The notes below the pieces were generated by a model, which was not told the DNA's origin, did not search any database, and saw only the letters and a list, made by a program, of their open reading frames with translations. Source: Rhodobacteraceae bacterium UBA6197 (lineage in GTDB: Bacteria; Pseudomonadota; Alphaproteobacteria; Rhodobacterales; Rhodobacteraceae). From it: 64,000 nucleotides of DNA. The position numbers were made by a program, and so were the translations under genes. The stretch lies in assembly GCA_002422085.1 (NCBI GenBank), contig DISZ01000009.1:1-64000 (forward strand). Direction: 5' to 3'. Positions 25,348 through 33,940 of the stretch are shown in pieces; the stretch's first letter is position 1; each line of letters starts with the position of its first letter.

Positions 25348-25938
25348 CTATCGCGCCTGACCAAGGGTTCGCTGAAAGGCGGGGCGCTGCGCGATCCGGT
25401 CACGATAGGCTGCAAGCGCCGGGCTTTCGGGGATCGAGTTGAATATCAGCCCCCAGGCCACCTGCGCGCCGAGATAAACGTCTGCGGCGGTGAATCGGCC
25501 GCCGGCTACATAGTCCGACCCGGCCAGCTTCGTCTCAAGCGCGGCAATCGTGGTGGCGAAATCACCATATCCGGCCATGCGGCGCTTGTCGGCGGGGGCC
25601 TCTAGCCCCATCGCATGGGCGGTCACCGCGGCCTCCAGCGGGCCCGCCGCAAAAAACAGCCAACGGTAATAGTCGGCGCGCTCATTCGGTCGCGGTGCCA
25701 GCCCGGCTTCGGGAAAAGCCTCGGCCATATAGGCGCAGATCGCGGCGCATTCGGTCACCACGGCGCCGTCATGCACCAGGACCGGCACCTTGCCCATCGG
25801 GTTCAACGCCAGAAACTCGGCGCTGCGCATCGGCGGGCCATATTCGACGATTTCGGCGGTGTAGGGCGCGCCGATCTCTTCCAGCATCCATTGCGCAATC
25901 CGGCCGCGCGACCGGGGATTGGTGTAGAGGGTCAGCAT
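25348..25938 (-). CDS. Glutathione S-transferase family protein
   Basis: A 196-aa GST with an N-terminal thioredoxin-like domain (MLTLYTNPRSRGRIAQWMLEE; the Ser/Arg after PRS suits a Ser-type active site), GKVPVLVHDGAVVTECAAI, and an all-helical C-terminal domain with RFTAADVYLGAQVAW. It conjugates glutathione to electrophiles or acts as a peroxidase; the substrate is unknown. Last gene of a five-gene minus-strand group. Confidence 0.9.
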   Translation of the reverse strand: MLTLYTNPRSRGRIAQWMLEEIGAPYTAEIVEYGPPMRSAEFLALNPMGKVPVLVHDGAVVTECAAICAYMAEAFPEAGLAPRPNERADYYRWLFFAAGPLEAAVTAHAMGLEAPADKRRMAGYGDFATTIAALETKLAGSDYVAGGRFTAADVYLGAQVAWGLIFNSIPESPALAAYRDRIAQRPAFQRTLGQAR

Positions 25939-25978
25939 CAGGCCTCCGGGGTTCAGGGGGCGATCGGGTGCGATCAGA

Positions 25979-26341
25979 TCAGTGGGAAGCGTGCAGTTTG
26001 CACAGGCATTCTACCGGCTCGGAATGGTCGCGCTGAACCTCAGCGCCCGCAGCCAGGGTATCAAGCTTTCTTGCCAGATCAATGTCCAGCATCGACAGGG
26101 CGTCACAGTCATGCGTGGTCAGCGTGACATCGACCACGTTATAGACATTCAGCCATTCGGGGTGGTGATTCAGCTTTTCCGCCACCAGTGCCGCGCGGCA
26201 CATGAAGCCCCAGGCTTCGGAAAAATTGCGGAACTTCCAGATCTTGCGGATTGCGTCGCGGTCCGGGATGGCGCCCCATCCCGTTTCGCCCATCGCGGGC
26301 AAAAGCGCAGTGCGTTCGGTTTCGGTCAGGGCTGCGGTCAT
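25979..26341 (-). CDS. phhB: 4a-hydroxytetrahydrobiopterin (pterin-4a-carbinolamine) dehydratase
   Basis: A 120-aa protein with the family motif AEKLNHHPEWLNVYNVVDVTL, which carries the catalytic histidines, and THDCDALSMLDIDLA. It recycles the pterin cofactor of aromatic amino-acid hydroxylases. No phenylalanine hydroxylase gene adjoins; in many bacteria lacking one the protein has an undefined pterin role. Its ATG overlaps the stop of the upstream COG3146 gene by 4 bases. Confidence 0.9.
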   Translation of the reverse strand: MTAALTETERTALLPAMGETGWGAIPDRDAIRKIWKFRNFSEAWGFMCRAALVAEKLNHHPEWLNVYNVVDVTLTTHDCDALSMLDIDLARKLDTLAAGAEVQRDHSEPVECLCKLHASH

Positions 26342-27528
26342 GTCTCGGCCTCCGGTGTGCTGTGATATGGGCCATACTGCGCGAGGGCCTTGATTTCGGC
26401 CTCGACGGCGGTGCGTTCGGTTTCAAGGTAGTCTGCGACGGCGCGTTGAAAAGCCGGTTCGCGCAGCCAATGGGCCGAATGGGTTTCGACCGGCATATAG
26501 CCGCGCGCCAGTTTGTGTTCGCCCTGCGCCCCGGCCTCGACGCGCGCCAGACCGTGGGTGATCGCCCAGTCGATGGCCTGATGGTAGCAAAGCTCGAAAT
26601 GCAGATGCGGGTGGTCCTCAAGGCAGCCCCAATAGCGGCCGAACAACGCCTCACGCCCGATCAGGTTCAGCGCCCCGGCAACCGGCGTGCCGCCCCGTTC
26701 GGCCCAGATCAACAGCACATCCGCGCGCATCTGGTGCAGCGCGTCAAAGAAGGCGCGGGTCAGGTAGGGACGGCCCCATTTGCGCGCGCCGGTGTCTTGG
26801 TAAAAGGCCCAGAACGCGTCCCAATGCGCAGGGGTGATCTGATCCCCGGTCAGCGCGTGAATCGTGCCGCCAAAGCCCTGCGCCTGCGCCCTTTCGCGCC
26901 GAAGCGCCTTGCGCTTGCGCGAGGTCAGCGTGGCCAGGAAACTGTCGTAGCTGTCATAGCGCCGATTGATCCAATGGAACTGCTGGGTCACGCGCGGCAA
27001 GAAACCGGCATCCGTGGCGGCCGCCGATTCATCCTTGGTGCAAAAGGTCAGATGTGCCGAGGACAGGCCCGATTCATCGGTAATCCTGCGCATCGCTTGC
27101 AGCAGTGCCGCCCGACCGTCGGCCTCATGTCCGGGCCGGGTCAAAAGACGCCGCCCGGTCACCGGGGTGAAGGGCACCGCGCATTGCAGCTTGGGGTAAT
27201 ACCTGCCCCCGGCGCGGGTATAGGCCTCGGCCCAGCCGTGGTCAAAGATATACTCGCCCTGCGAGTGATGCTTGACGTAAAGCGGCGCCACCGCGATCAC
27301 CTGCCCGGCCTTGCGCGCCACCATCGGTCGGGGAGTCCAGCCGCTGCCCTCACCGACCGAGCCCGAGGCTTCCAGCGCGGTCAGAAAGCGGTGCGTGGTG
27401 AATGGGTCCAACGCACGTCCCGAGACGGTCTCGGGGCAGGCACAATCATCCCAATCGGCGGCGAGAATTTCCGAAATTCCCGACAGCAACGTGATTTCAA
27501 TGGCTTCTACCATGCTCGCGCCCTGCAT
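26338..27528 (-). CDS. COG3146 (DUF482) GNAT-fold protein
   Basis: A 396-aa protein of the COG3146 family, annotated in databases as peptidogalycan biosynthesis/recognition or GNAT. Typical segments are SRKRKALRRERAQAQG, QDTGARKWGRPYLTRAFFD, LFGRYWGCLEDHPHLHFELCYHQ (quoted in parts) and GAQGEHKLARGYMP. The fold is that of FemAB-like acyl/aminoacyl transferases. The activity is unknown. A second ATG five codons in is equally plausible as the start. It overlaps phhB by 4 bases. Confidence 0.85.
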   Translation of the reverse strand: MQGASMVEAIEITLLSGISEILAADWDDCACPETVSGRALDPFTTHRFLTALEASGSVGEGSGWTPRPMVARKAGQVIAVAPLYVKHHSQGEYIFDHGWAEAYTRAGGRYYPKLQCAVPFTPVTGRRLLTRPGHEADGRAALLQAMRRITDESGLSSAHLTFCTKDESAAATDAGFLPRVTQQFHWINRRYDSYDSFLATLTSRKRKALRRERAQAQGFGGTIHALTGDQITPAHWDAFWAFYQDTGARKWGRPYLTRAFFDALHQMRADVLLIWAERGGTPVAGALNLIGREALFGRYWGCLEDHPHLHFELCYHQAIDWAITHGLARVEAGAQGEHKLARGYMPVETHSAHWLREPAFQRAVADYLETERTAVEAEIKALAQYGPYHSTPEAET

Positions 27529-27563
27529 TTCCCCCTCTGTAACTGGGGCGAAATTCGCTTGGG

Positions 27564-28334
27564 TCAAGCAGGAAACGCTGCCAGGTAGTGTTCGAAGGTG
27601 ATGTTGTCGGCGTAGCGTCGCGCTACGGTTTCGACTTCGGCCGAGCGCACGGTCCAGCACAGCACACCAGCGCCTTTGGCGCGCAGTTCGGCAACGCGCG
27701 GGCTGGCAAGGTCACTTTGTTCGTGCGAGATGAACGAAGCGCCAACGCGGTCATAGTCGGGGATATCGCGCAGCCGGTCGCGCGTGGCGGCGGGTAGCAG
27801 CGGCCAGTCCTCGGCGCGGTAGGCCGAGGTGGTCAGCCCCACGGCAATTGCGGGCGCGACGTGGTGAAATGCGGCGACCGAATTGGGGTTGAACGACATC
27901 ACCGCAACCGGGCCTTGATAGCCTTTCAACGCGGCCGCCATGGCCTCGTGCAGGCGACCGACCGAGGTGCCCATCGCGCCGTCCTGATCCTTGATCTCGA
28001 TCAGCAGCGGCACCTTGCCCGCGACAATCTCAAGCACTTCGCGCAACGTCGGTATCCCGTCTTCGGCATTCAACAGCGGGGTCGCCGCCAACTCGGCCGC
28101 GGTCTTGCCTGCGACGCGCCCCGGCACCCCGGTCAGCCGACGCAGGTCGTAGTCGTGAAACACCATCGCCACCCCATCTGACGACGGTTGCACATCAATT
28201 TCAATGCCATAGCCTGCCGCAACCGCCGCCCGCACCGCCGCACGCGAGTTTTCCGGCCGCCCCGCCGCACGGTCATGCAGCGCGCGATGCGTGATCGGGA
28301 TGCGCAGAAAATCGGGGTGCAGCGCGGGCATCAT
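27564..28334 (-). CDS. Glycerophosphodiester phosphodiesterase family protein
   Basis: A 256-aa GDPD-type TIM barrel with THRALHDRAAGRPENS near residue 15 (the usual HRG...PENT), EIDVQPSSDGVAMVFHD with the catalytic His, LRRLTG, and LLIEIKDQDG. The family hydrolyses glycerophosphodiesters to glycerol-3-phosphate and alcohol. There is no signal peptide, so it is probably cytosolic (UgpQ-like). Its start overlaps the ridA stop by 4 bases. Confidence 0.88.
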   Translation of the reverse strand: MMPALHPDFLRIPITHRALHDRAAGRPENSRAAVRAAVAAGYGIEIDVQPSSDGVAMVFHDYDLRRLTGVPGRVAGKTAAELAATPLLNAEDGIPTLREVLEIVAGKVPLLIEIKDQDGAMGTSVGRLHEAMAAALKGYQGPVAVMSFNPNSVAAFHHVAPAIAVGLTTSAYRAEDWPLLPAATRDRLRDIPDYDRVGASFISHEQSDLASPRVAELRAKGAGVLCWTVRSAEVETVARRYADNITFEHYLAAFPA

Positions 28335-28792
28335 TCGACTTCGAAAATCGCGTCAATTTCCACCGCTACGCCGCGCGGCAGCGATGCAACCGAGACGGCC
28401 GACCGGGCATGCCGTCCGGCATCGCCCAGCACCTCGACCATCAGGTCCGAACAGCCGTTGATGACCTCGGGTTGATCGGTGAAATCGGCGGTCGAGTTGA
28501 CAAAACCGACCAGCTTCACCACCCGCTTGATCCGGTCCAGATTTCCGCCACAGGCCGCTTGCGCCTGCGCCAACAGTGCCAGCCCACAGCGCCGTGCCGC
28601 TGCCGCGCCCTCGGTCACGCTCAGATCATCACCCAAGCGACCCTTGATAAGCCCTTGTTCCGATTGTGCGATTTGCCCTGATACGAAAAGCTGGCTGCCG
28701 CTTTGCACAAAGGGCACATAGTTGGCCGCAGGGGTCGGCGCCGGAGGCAGTTCAATTCCCAGTTCGGTCAGGCGCGCCGCGATCTTGCTCAT
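28331..28792 (-). CDS. RidA/YjgF-family protein
   Basis: A 153-aa enamine/imine deaminase-like protein of the longer YjgF_endoribonc/Rid subfamily: YVPFVQSGSQLFVSGQIA, RCGLALLAQAQAACGGNLD and VVKLVGFVNS. The C-terminus has RSAVSVASLPRGVAVEIDAIFEV, with the Arg that binds the carboxylate in active RidA. It removes reactive 2-aminoacrylate-type intermediates. The ATG follows GAAGGGA. It is the first gene of the ridA-GDPD-COG3146-phhB-GST group. Confidence 0.88.
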   Translation of the reverse strand: MSKIAARLTELGIELPPAPTPAANYVPFVQSGSQLFVSGQIAQSEQGLIKGRLGDDLSVTEGAAAARRCGLALLAQAQAACGGNLDRIKRVVKLVGFVNSTADFTDQPEVINGCSDLMVEVLGDAGRHARSAVSVASLPRGVAVEIDAIFEVE

Positions 28793-28949
28793 GATTCCCT
28801 CCTTCGGTGTCGTGCGAAGGCTAACCCTCCGCCCAAGCCCGCTCAACCCCCATTTGAGCTTACCACCATGGCGCCGGGCGGTCTGCGCCGAGTATTGGAA
28901 ACAGAACTATTTTTGTAATTCCCGAGATTACGGGAAAAGAAGAAATATA

Positions 28950-31900
28950 TTATGCGACAAGCGCTTCGGCGCGTTTCAGATCGACCGATACCAGCTGGCT
29001 TACGCCTTGTTCTTGCATGGTCACGCCAAACAATCGGTCCATGCGGCTCATCGTCACCGCGTGATGCGTGATAATCAAGAAGCGCGTGTCGGTGCGGCGC
29101 GTCATCTCGTCCAGAAGGTCGCAGAACCGGGTAACGTTGGCGTCGTCCAGCGGGGCGTCGACCTCGTCCAGCACGCAGATCGGCGCCGGGTTGGCCAGGA
29201 AAACCGCAAAGATCAGCGCCATCGCGGTCAGCGTCTGCTCGCCCCCCGACAAAAGGCTCAGCGTCGCCAGTTTCTTGCCCGGCGGCTGGCACATGATCTC
29301 TAGCCCCGCCTCAAGAGGGTCGTCGGATTCCACCAGGACAAGGTTCGCGGCACCGCCGCCAAACAGATGCGTGAACAACAGCCGGAAGCTTTCGTTGACC
29401 TGTTCGAACGCGGTCAGCAGGCGCTCGCGGCCCTCCCGGTTCAACCCTGCAATCCCGGCGCGCAGCTTTCGGATCGCCTCTTCCAGATCGGATTTTTCCT
29501 GCACCAGAGTGTCGTGTTCGGTTTTCACCTCCTGAGCGTCCTCTTCGGCGCGCAGATTGACCGCGCCCAGCGATTCACGCTGGCGTTTGAGGCGGCTGAC
29601 CTCGGTATCCAGATCCTCGGCCGAGGGCATGCTGGCAGGGTCGGCGGCAAGGCTTTCCAGCAGCGTCGCCGGGGTCTGGTCGGTTTCTTCGCGGATGCGT
29701 TCGGCGGCATAGGCGACGGTTTCGCGGGCGGCCTCGGTGCGGGCGTCGGCGCGGGCGCGGGCCTCGCGAGCCTCGCCGGCGGCGCGTTCGGCGTCGCGCT
29801 CGGCTATCTGGGCGTCGCGCAGCGCGCCTTCGGCCGCCGACAGCGCATCCGCGGCGCGGGCCCGGCGGGCCTCGGCCACGGTGATCGCCTCGGACAGCTC
29901 TTCGCGCTTGGCGGCCAGTTCGGCCGGAGCGGCGCTGGCGTCGCGCAGTTCTTCTTCGGTTTCCAGCTTGCGATCCGCCAGTTCCGCCGAGCGTTTCTCG
30001 GCCGTCTCCAGCCGGTGCCGCCAGCCCGAGACTTCCTTGGTGATCTCTTGCCGCCGCCGCAGCCGGGCCTCGCCTTCGCGACGGATCTCGTCATGACCTG
30101 ATCGGCGGGTCAGCATCGTCACCCGCGCGGCTTCGACCGTCATCTTCACCGCATCGACATCGGCGCGGGCGTGGGCCAGATCGGGCAATGCGGCGATGGC
30201 GGTTTCGGCGTCGGCCAGGCGGGTGCGGGCCTCCATCGCCTCTTGTTCGTGGCGCGCAACGGCCAGACGGGCCGATTCAAGCTTGCCCCCGGCGATCGAG
30301 CGGTCGGCCTCGGCGCGGCTCAGCGCGCGGCCCGCCTCGGCGACACGGCGGTCGGCGTCGCGGCGGGCGTCGCGGGCGCGGGCGTCGGCGGCACTGGCTT
30401 CGGCCAGCGCACGGGTCAGCGATTCATGGGCTTGACGCGCCCCTTCGGCCCGAGCGGCAACCTCCTCAAGATCGCGCTTCAGTTCAACCAGACGGTTCAG
30501 CTGCCGCAGCCGCAGCGCCGCCGCCGACGGCGCATCTTCGGCGCCGGCGCGAAACCCGTCCCAGCGCCACAGATCGCCGGCGGGCGAGACCAGCCGTTGC
30601 CCCGGTGCCAGCGCCGCTTGCAGCCGCACACCGGTGGCATGATCGGGCACCAGTCCGATCTGGGCAATCCGGCGGGCCAGAACGGCGGGCACGCGGGTGT
30701 GATCTGACAGCGGTTCCGCGCCCGCGGGCAGCGGCTGGGCCACGTCATAATCGGGCAACAGCCCCCAACCCGAGGCCGTTTCAGCGCCTACTTCGGGCGC
30801 GCGCAGATCATCGGCCAAGGCTGCGCCCAATGCGGCCTCGAAACCCTTGTCCACCTGCACCCGGTCCAAAAGCTGTTTGCCGGTCGCGGTTTCGCGCTCG
30901 ACCAGCCGGGCCAGCGCGGCCACTTCGGCGCGCAGTGCGCCCGCCTCGCCTTCGGCCTCTGATCGGGCGGCCCGGGCGGTGGATTCGCGGGTCTGGATCG
31001 TGGCGCGAGCCTCTTCGGCCTGAATCAGCGCCTCTTCGGCGGCATCGGCGGCCTCTTGCGCGGCGGCCTGAGTTTCTTCGGCGGCGGCGAAATCGTCGGC
31101 GGCCCGGGCCAGCGCGGTTTCGGCGTCGGTGGCAGCCTGCGCCGCGCGCCCGGCTTCGGAGTCGCTTTTGTCCGCCGTCGCCCGGTTATCCGTCAACAGC
31201 CGCTGCGCCGATTGGTGCCGGGCGGCCAGCCGGGCCACGTCTTCAGTCAGTTCGGTCAGCGCGGCCTCGCGGTCTTGTAACACCTGAGCCGCCTCGGCCG
31301 CGGCCTCCGCGGCCTCGCCCAGCCGCGCGTCATGCCCTTCCGAGGCCTTGGCGATCTGCGCCTGTTCCCAATCGAGCCGGGCAATGGTTTCGACCGCGTC
31401 GCGGTTCAGCCCGGCTTCGCGTTCCATGTCGCGGACCAGTTGGCTGATCCGCCCGGTCAGGGTTTCGATCATCTGTCGAGCGCGGTTTTCCTGATCGGTC
31501 AACGCATCGCGCTGCACCGTCAGGCGCTGCAACACCGCGCCGGCAATCGCCTCTTCTTCGCGCAGCGGTGGCAAGGCGTCCTCGCGCCCGGCGCGGGCCT
31601 TGGTGGCGGCGCGTGCGGCCAGTTCGGCACTGGCGGCGGCACTGGTGCGTTCGGTCAGGCCGGTTTCAGCCTCAAGCCGCGCGTCATCGGCTTCGCGCCA
31701 GCGGCGATAAAACAGCATCCCCTCGGCGCGGCGCAAATCATTGCCAATCTCGCGGTAGCGCGCCGCCTGCCGCGCCTGCCGGGCCAGCGTGGCCAGTTGC
31801 TGCGCCAACTGTTCGACCACATCGTCAACCCGGACAAGGTTCTGCTCGGCGCCGTTCAGCTTCAGCTCGGCCTCGTGGCGGCGCTGATACAGCCCCGAGA

Positions 31901-32408
31901 TCCCTGCCGCCTCTTCCAGAATCCGCCGCCGCGCCTTGGGGCGGGCGTTGATCAGTTCGGCGATCTGGCCCTGGCGCACCAGCGCCGGGCTATGCGCCCC
32001 GGTCGAGGCATCCGCGAACAGCATCTGCACATCGCGGGCGCGCACGTCCTTGGTATTGACCTTGTAGGCGCTGCCGGCATCGCGGGTGATCCGCCGCACG
32101 ATCTCCAGCCCGTCCGCATCGTTGAACCCCGAGGGCGCCAGCCGTTCGCTGTTGTCGATGCTCAGCGAAACCTCGGCAAAGTTGCGCGCGCCACGGGTCG
32201 CGGCGCCGGCAAAGATCACATCCTCCATGCCGTCGCCGCGCATCGCGGTGGGGCGATTTTCGCCCATCACCCAGCGCAGCGCCTCAAGCAGGTTCGACTT
32301 GCCGCAGCCGTTCGGCCCGACAACCCCGGTCAGCCCGTCATGGATCACCAGATCCGTGGGGTCCACGAAGCTCTTGAAACCGTTGAGGCGAAGTCGGGAA
32401 AACCGCAA
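28950..32408 (-). CDS. smc: Chromosome segregation ATPase SMC
   Basis: A 1152-aa SMC protein, core of the bacterial condensin that compacts and separates sister chromosomes with ScpAB. It has Walker A VVGPNGCGKSNLLEAL near the N-terminus, a long coiled coil rich in Ala/Glu/Arg, a hinge near residues 500-640, a second coiled coil, the ABC signature TLSLLSGGEQTLTAMAL and Walker B ICVLDEVDAPLDDANV. I chose the TTG start giving MRFSRLRLNGFKSFVD, which has AAGGT upstream and fits family N-termini; an in-frame ATG 26 codons upstream exists. A perfect DnaA box lies 97 bases upstream of the TTG. Confidence 0.95.
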   Translation of the reverse strand: MRFSRLRLNGFKSFVDPTDLVIHDGLTGVVGPNGCGKSNLLEALRWVMGENRPTAMRGDGMEDVIFAGAATRGARNFAEVSLSIDNSERLAPSGFNDADGLEIVRRITRDAGSAYKVNTKDVRARDVQMLFADASTGAHSPALVRQGQIAELINARPKARRRILEEAAGISGLYQRRHEAELKLNGAEQNLVRVDDVVEQLAQQLATLARQARQAARYREIGNDLRRAEGMLFYRRWREADDARLEAETGLTERTSAAASAELAARAATKARAGREDALPPLREEEAIAGAVLQRLTVQRDALTDQENRARQMIETLTGRISQLVRDMEREAGLNRDAVETIARLDWEQAQIAKASEGHDARLGEAAEAAAEAAQVLQDREAALTELTEDVARLAARHQSAQRLLTDNRATADKSDSEAGRAAQAATDAETALARAADDFAAAEETQAAAQEAADAAEEALIQAEEARATIQTRESTARAARSEAEGEAGALRAEVAALARLVERETATGKQLLDRVQVDKGFEAALGAALADDLRAPEVGAETASGWGLLPDYDVAQPLPAGAEPLSDHTRVPAVLARRIAQIGLVPDHATGVRLQAALAPGQRLVSPAGDLWRWDGFRAGAEDAPSAAALRLRQLNRLVELKRDLEEVAARAEGARQAHESLTRALAEASAADARARDARRDADRRVAEAGRALSRAEADRSIAGGKLESARLAVARHEQEAMEARTRLADAETAIAALPDLAHARADVDAVKMTVEAARVTMLTRRSGHDEIRREGEARLRRRQEITKEVSGWRHRLETAEKRSAELADRKLETEEELRDASAAPAELAAKREELSEAITVAEARRARAADALSAAEGALRDAQIAERDAERAAGEAREARARADARTEAARETVAYAAERIREETDQTPATLLESLAADPASMPSAEDLDTEVSRLKRQRESLGAVNLRAEEDAQEVKTEHDTLVQEKSDLEEAIRKLRAGIAGLNREGRERLLTAFEQVNESFRLLFTHLFGGGAANLVLVESDDPLEAGLEIMCQPPGKKLATLSLLSGGEQTLTAMALIFAVFLANPAPICVLDEVDAPLDDANVTRFCDLLDEMTRRTDTRFLIITHHAVTMSRMDRLFGVTMQEQGVSQLVSVDLKRAEALVA

Positions 32409-32504
32409 TTTTGGACCTTGGGTGATTCCTGTGGGTCTGAAATCTTTGGCCGCTTGGGCGCGTCTGTCAATCAAAGACCCCCTCATCTGGCGTTTGCTGG
32501 CGTC

Positions 32505-32513
32505 TTATCCACA
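32505..32513 (+). promoter_or_regulatory. Perfect DnaA box upstream of smc
   Basis: TTATCCACA, the consensus high-affinity DnaA-binding 9-mer, sits in an AT-rich segment upstream of smc. It is isolated: no second good box is seen nearby, so this is a candidate regulatory site, not an origin. Confidence 0.5.
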
Positions 32514-32736
32514 AGATATGTGGTATTTTGCGGTAAATTTGCCTTCTGCTGCCGCAGCGGGCGCACCCGATACCCGAACCGCACAAACGGGCATGCCGGT
32601 CGTTTGACTGGCTTGACGGACTGCCCCAAACCCGGCACCTTGCCGCCGGTTGGAGGTGGAACGGTGACTGCGGCGCCGATCGGTAGCCCCCGGGAAAGCG
32701 TCGGTTTCGGCGGCGTTTCAAGCCAGCGGCACGGAG

Positions 32737-32767
32737 GGGCGGTTCGGGTGCACCGGGCCGCCCTTTT
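32737..32767 (+). terminator. Rho-independent terminator-like hairpin upstream of lrgA
   Basis: GGGCGG pairs with CCGCCC, extended inward by two G-U pairs and CGG/CCG around a GTGCA loop, then TTTT. No protein gene precedes it on the plus strand, so it would end a short unknown transcript or attenuate lrgA. Confidence 0.5.
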
Positions 32768-32819
32768 GCTTTGCCGGGCTTTGCCCTAGCGTGGCGCGAA
32801 ACCCCGCCCGGAGGCCGCC

Positions 32820-33176
32820 ATGATCCCCGCCCTTGCCACCATCTTGCTGTTCCAACTTGCCGGAGAGGTCGTCGCGCGCGGCCTTGGCCTGACCCTTCCG
32901 GGGCCGGTTCTGGGCATGGTCGGGCTTCTGGCGGCCTTTGGGCTGGTGCCCGGTCTGGCCGCGATGGTGCGCCCGACCGCGCAGGGATTGCTGGCGCATC
33001 TGTCGCTTCTGTTCGTGCCCGCCGGGGTCGGGGTGGTCGCCCATATGGGGGTGCTGCGCGCCGATGGGCTGGCGCTGGCGCTGGCGCTTCTGGTCTCGAC
33101 GGCGGCGGCGATCGCCGTCGGGGCGCTGACCTTCGCCGCCGTCGCGCGGTTGACCGGGAACCGGGCCGATGACTGA
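32820..33176 (+). CDS. lrgA: CidA/LrgA-family membrane protein
   Basis: A 118-aa protein with four hydrophobic segments and the family signature LTLPGPVLGMVGLLAAF near residue 24. CidA/LrgA proteins are holin-like regulators of murein hydrolase activity or carbon-acid transport, working with LrgB. GGAGG lies 5 bases before the ATG. Its end overlaps the next gene's start by 8 bases, so the two are coupled. Confidence 0.88.
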   Translation: MIPALATILLFQLAGEVVARGLGLTLPGPVLGMVGLLAAFGLVPGLAAMVRPTAQGLLAHLSLLFVPAGVGVVAHMGVLRADGLALALALLVSTAAAIAVGALTFAAVARLTGNRADD

Positions 33177-33885
33177 CGCCGCCTTGATCTGGAGCTACCT
33201 CTCGCGCGAGCCGCTCTTGTGGCTGACCGCCACGCTTCTGGCCTATTGGGTCGGAGACATCGCCTTTCGGGCCTCGGGGCGGCAGCCCTTCATCAATCCG
33301 GTGCTGATCGCGGTGCTGGTGCTGGCACTGGTCCTGTGGAGCACCGGAACCGCGTATCCGGCCTATTTTGAAGGCGCGAAATTCGTTCACTTCATGCTCG
33401 GCCCGGCCACCGTGGCACTGGCGGTGCCGATGTATGGCAATCTGCGCGCGGTGCGCCGCGCGGCCCTGCCAATGCTTGCGGCGCTGCTCGCAGGCTCGTT
33501 CACCGCGGTCTTCAGCGCGCTGGCCATTGCTTGGGCGATGGGGGTCGAGCCGTCGGTCCTGGCCTCGCTCGCGCCGAAATCCGCCACCGCCCCGGTGGCC
33601 ATTGGCATCTCCGAGGCGATGGGTGGCGCGCCCACCGTGACGGCGGTTCTGGTGCTCTTGACCGGCATCATTGGCGCGGTCATCGCGACGCCCTTGCTGA
33701 ATGCGCTCGGCTTGACCGACTGGCGCGCCCGCGGCTTTGCTGTGGGTGTGGCGGCGCATGGCATCGGCACCGCGCGCGCCTTTCAGGTGCACGAAACCGC
33801 AGGCGCCTTTGCCGGTATCGGCATGGGGCTGAACGCAGTGCTGACCGCGCTTGTCGCGCCTTGGGCGATGGGGTTTTTCAACTAG
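33169..33885 (+). CDS. lrgB: LrgB-family membrane protein
   Basis: A 238-aa polytopic protein with about seven membrane segments. Family features include QPFINPVLIAVL, HFMLGPATVALAVPMYGNL, LAPKSATAPVAIGISEAMGG (quoted to the family core) and AAHGIGTARAF. It is the partner of LrgA; homologues in Bacillus and plants transport pyruvate or glycolate. Its stop is followed directly by a type-A repeat. Confidence 0.92.
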   Translation: MTDAALIWSYLSREPLLWLTATLLAYWVGDIAFRASGRQPFINPVLIAVLVLALVLWSTGTAYPAYFEGAKFVHFMLGPATVALAVPMYGNLRAVRRAALPMLAALLAGSFTAVFSALAIAWAMGVEPSVLASLAPKSATAPVAIGISEAMGGAPTVTAVLVLLTGIIGAVIATPLLNALGLTDWRARGFAVGVAAHGIGTARAFQVHETAGAFAGIGMGLNAVLTALVAPWAMGFFN

Positions 33886-33918
33886 CTTCTTTTTGGCTGA
33901 AATACTCCCGCCGGAGGC
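33886..33918 (-). repeat. Type-A intergenic repeat, single unit (variant core)
   Basis: Reverse orientation of CCTCCGGCGGGAGTATTT...CCAAAAAGAAG, starting one base after the lrgB stop and lying between convergent genes. The core reads GGGAGTATTT, where other copies have GGGGATATTT. Confidence 0.75.
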
Positions 33919-33940
33919 GCCCCTGCCCCCCGCGCCCGGC

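Larger units (their letters stand above)
32409..32819. other. Divergent intergenic region between smc and lrgA
   Basis: This 411-base gap holds the smc promoter region on the minus strand, including an AT-rich stretch and a DnaA box, and a GC-rich half ending in a terminator-like hairpin 52 bases before lrgA. A 41-codon GTG frame (32664-32789) with GGAGG upstream runs through the hairpin and is not convincing as a gene. No RNA family is recognised. Confidence 0.5.

Noticed and set aside
28919..28936. Hairpin TTCCCG/CGGGAA just after the smc stop as a terminator
   Set aside because: The 6-bp stem lacks a T run on the smc strand, so it is too weak to list as a terminator.
32620..32770. Possible cobalamin or other riboswitch before lrgA
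   Set aside because: None of the conserved cobalamin, glycine, SAM or SAH core sequences can be lined up.
32664..32789. A 41-codon GTG frame with GGAGG upstream of lrgA
   Set aside because: It runs through the terminator-like hairpin and has Arg-rich, non-protein-like composition.
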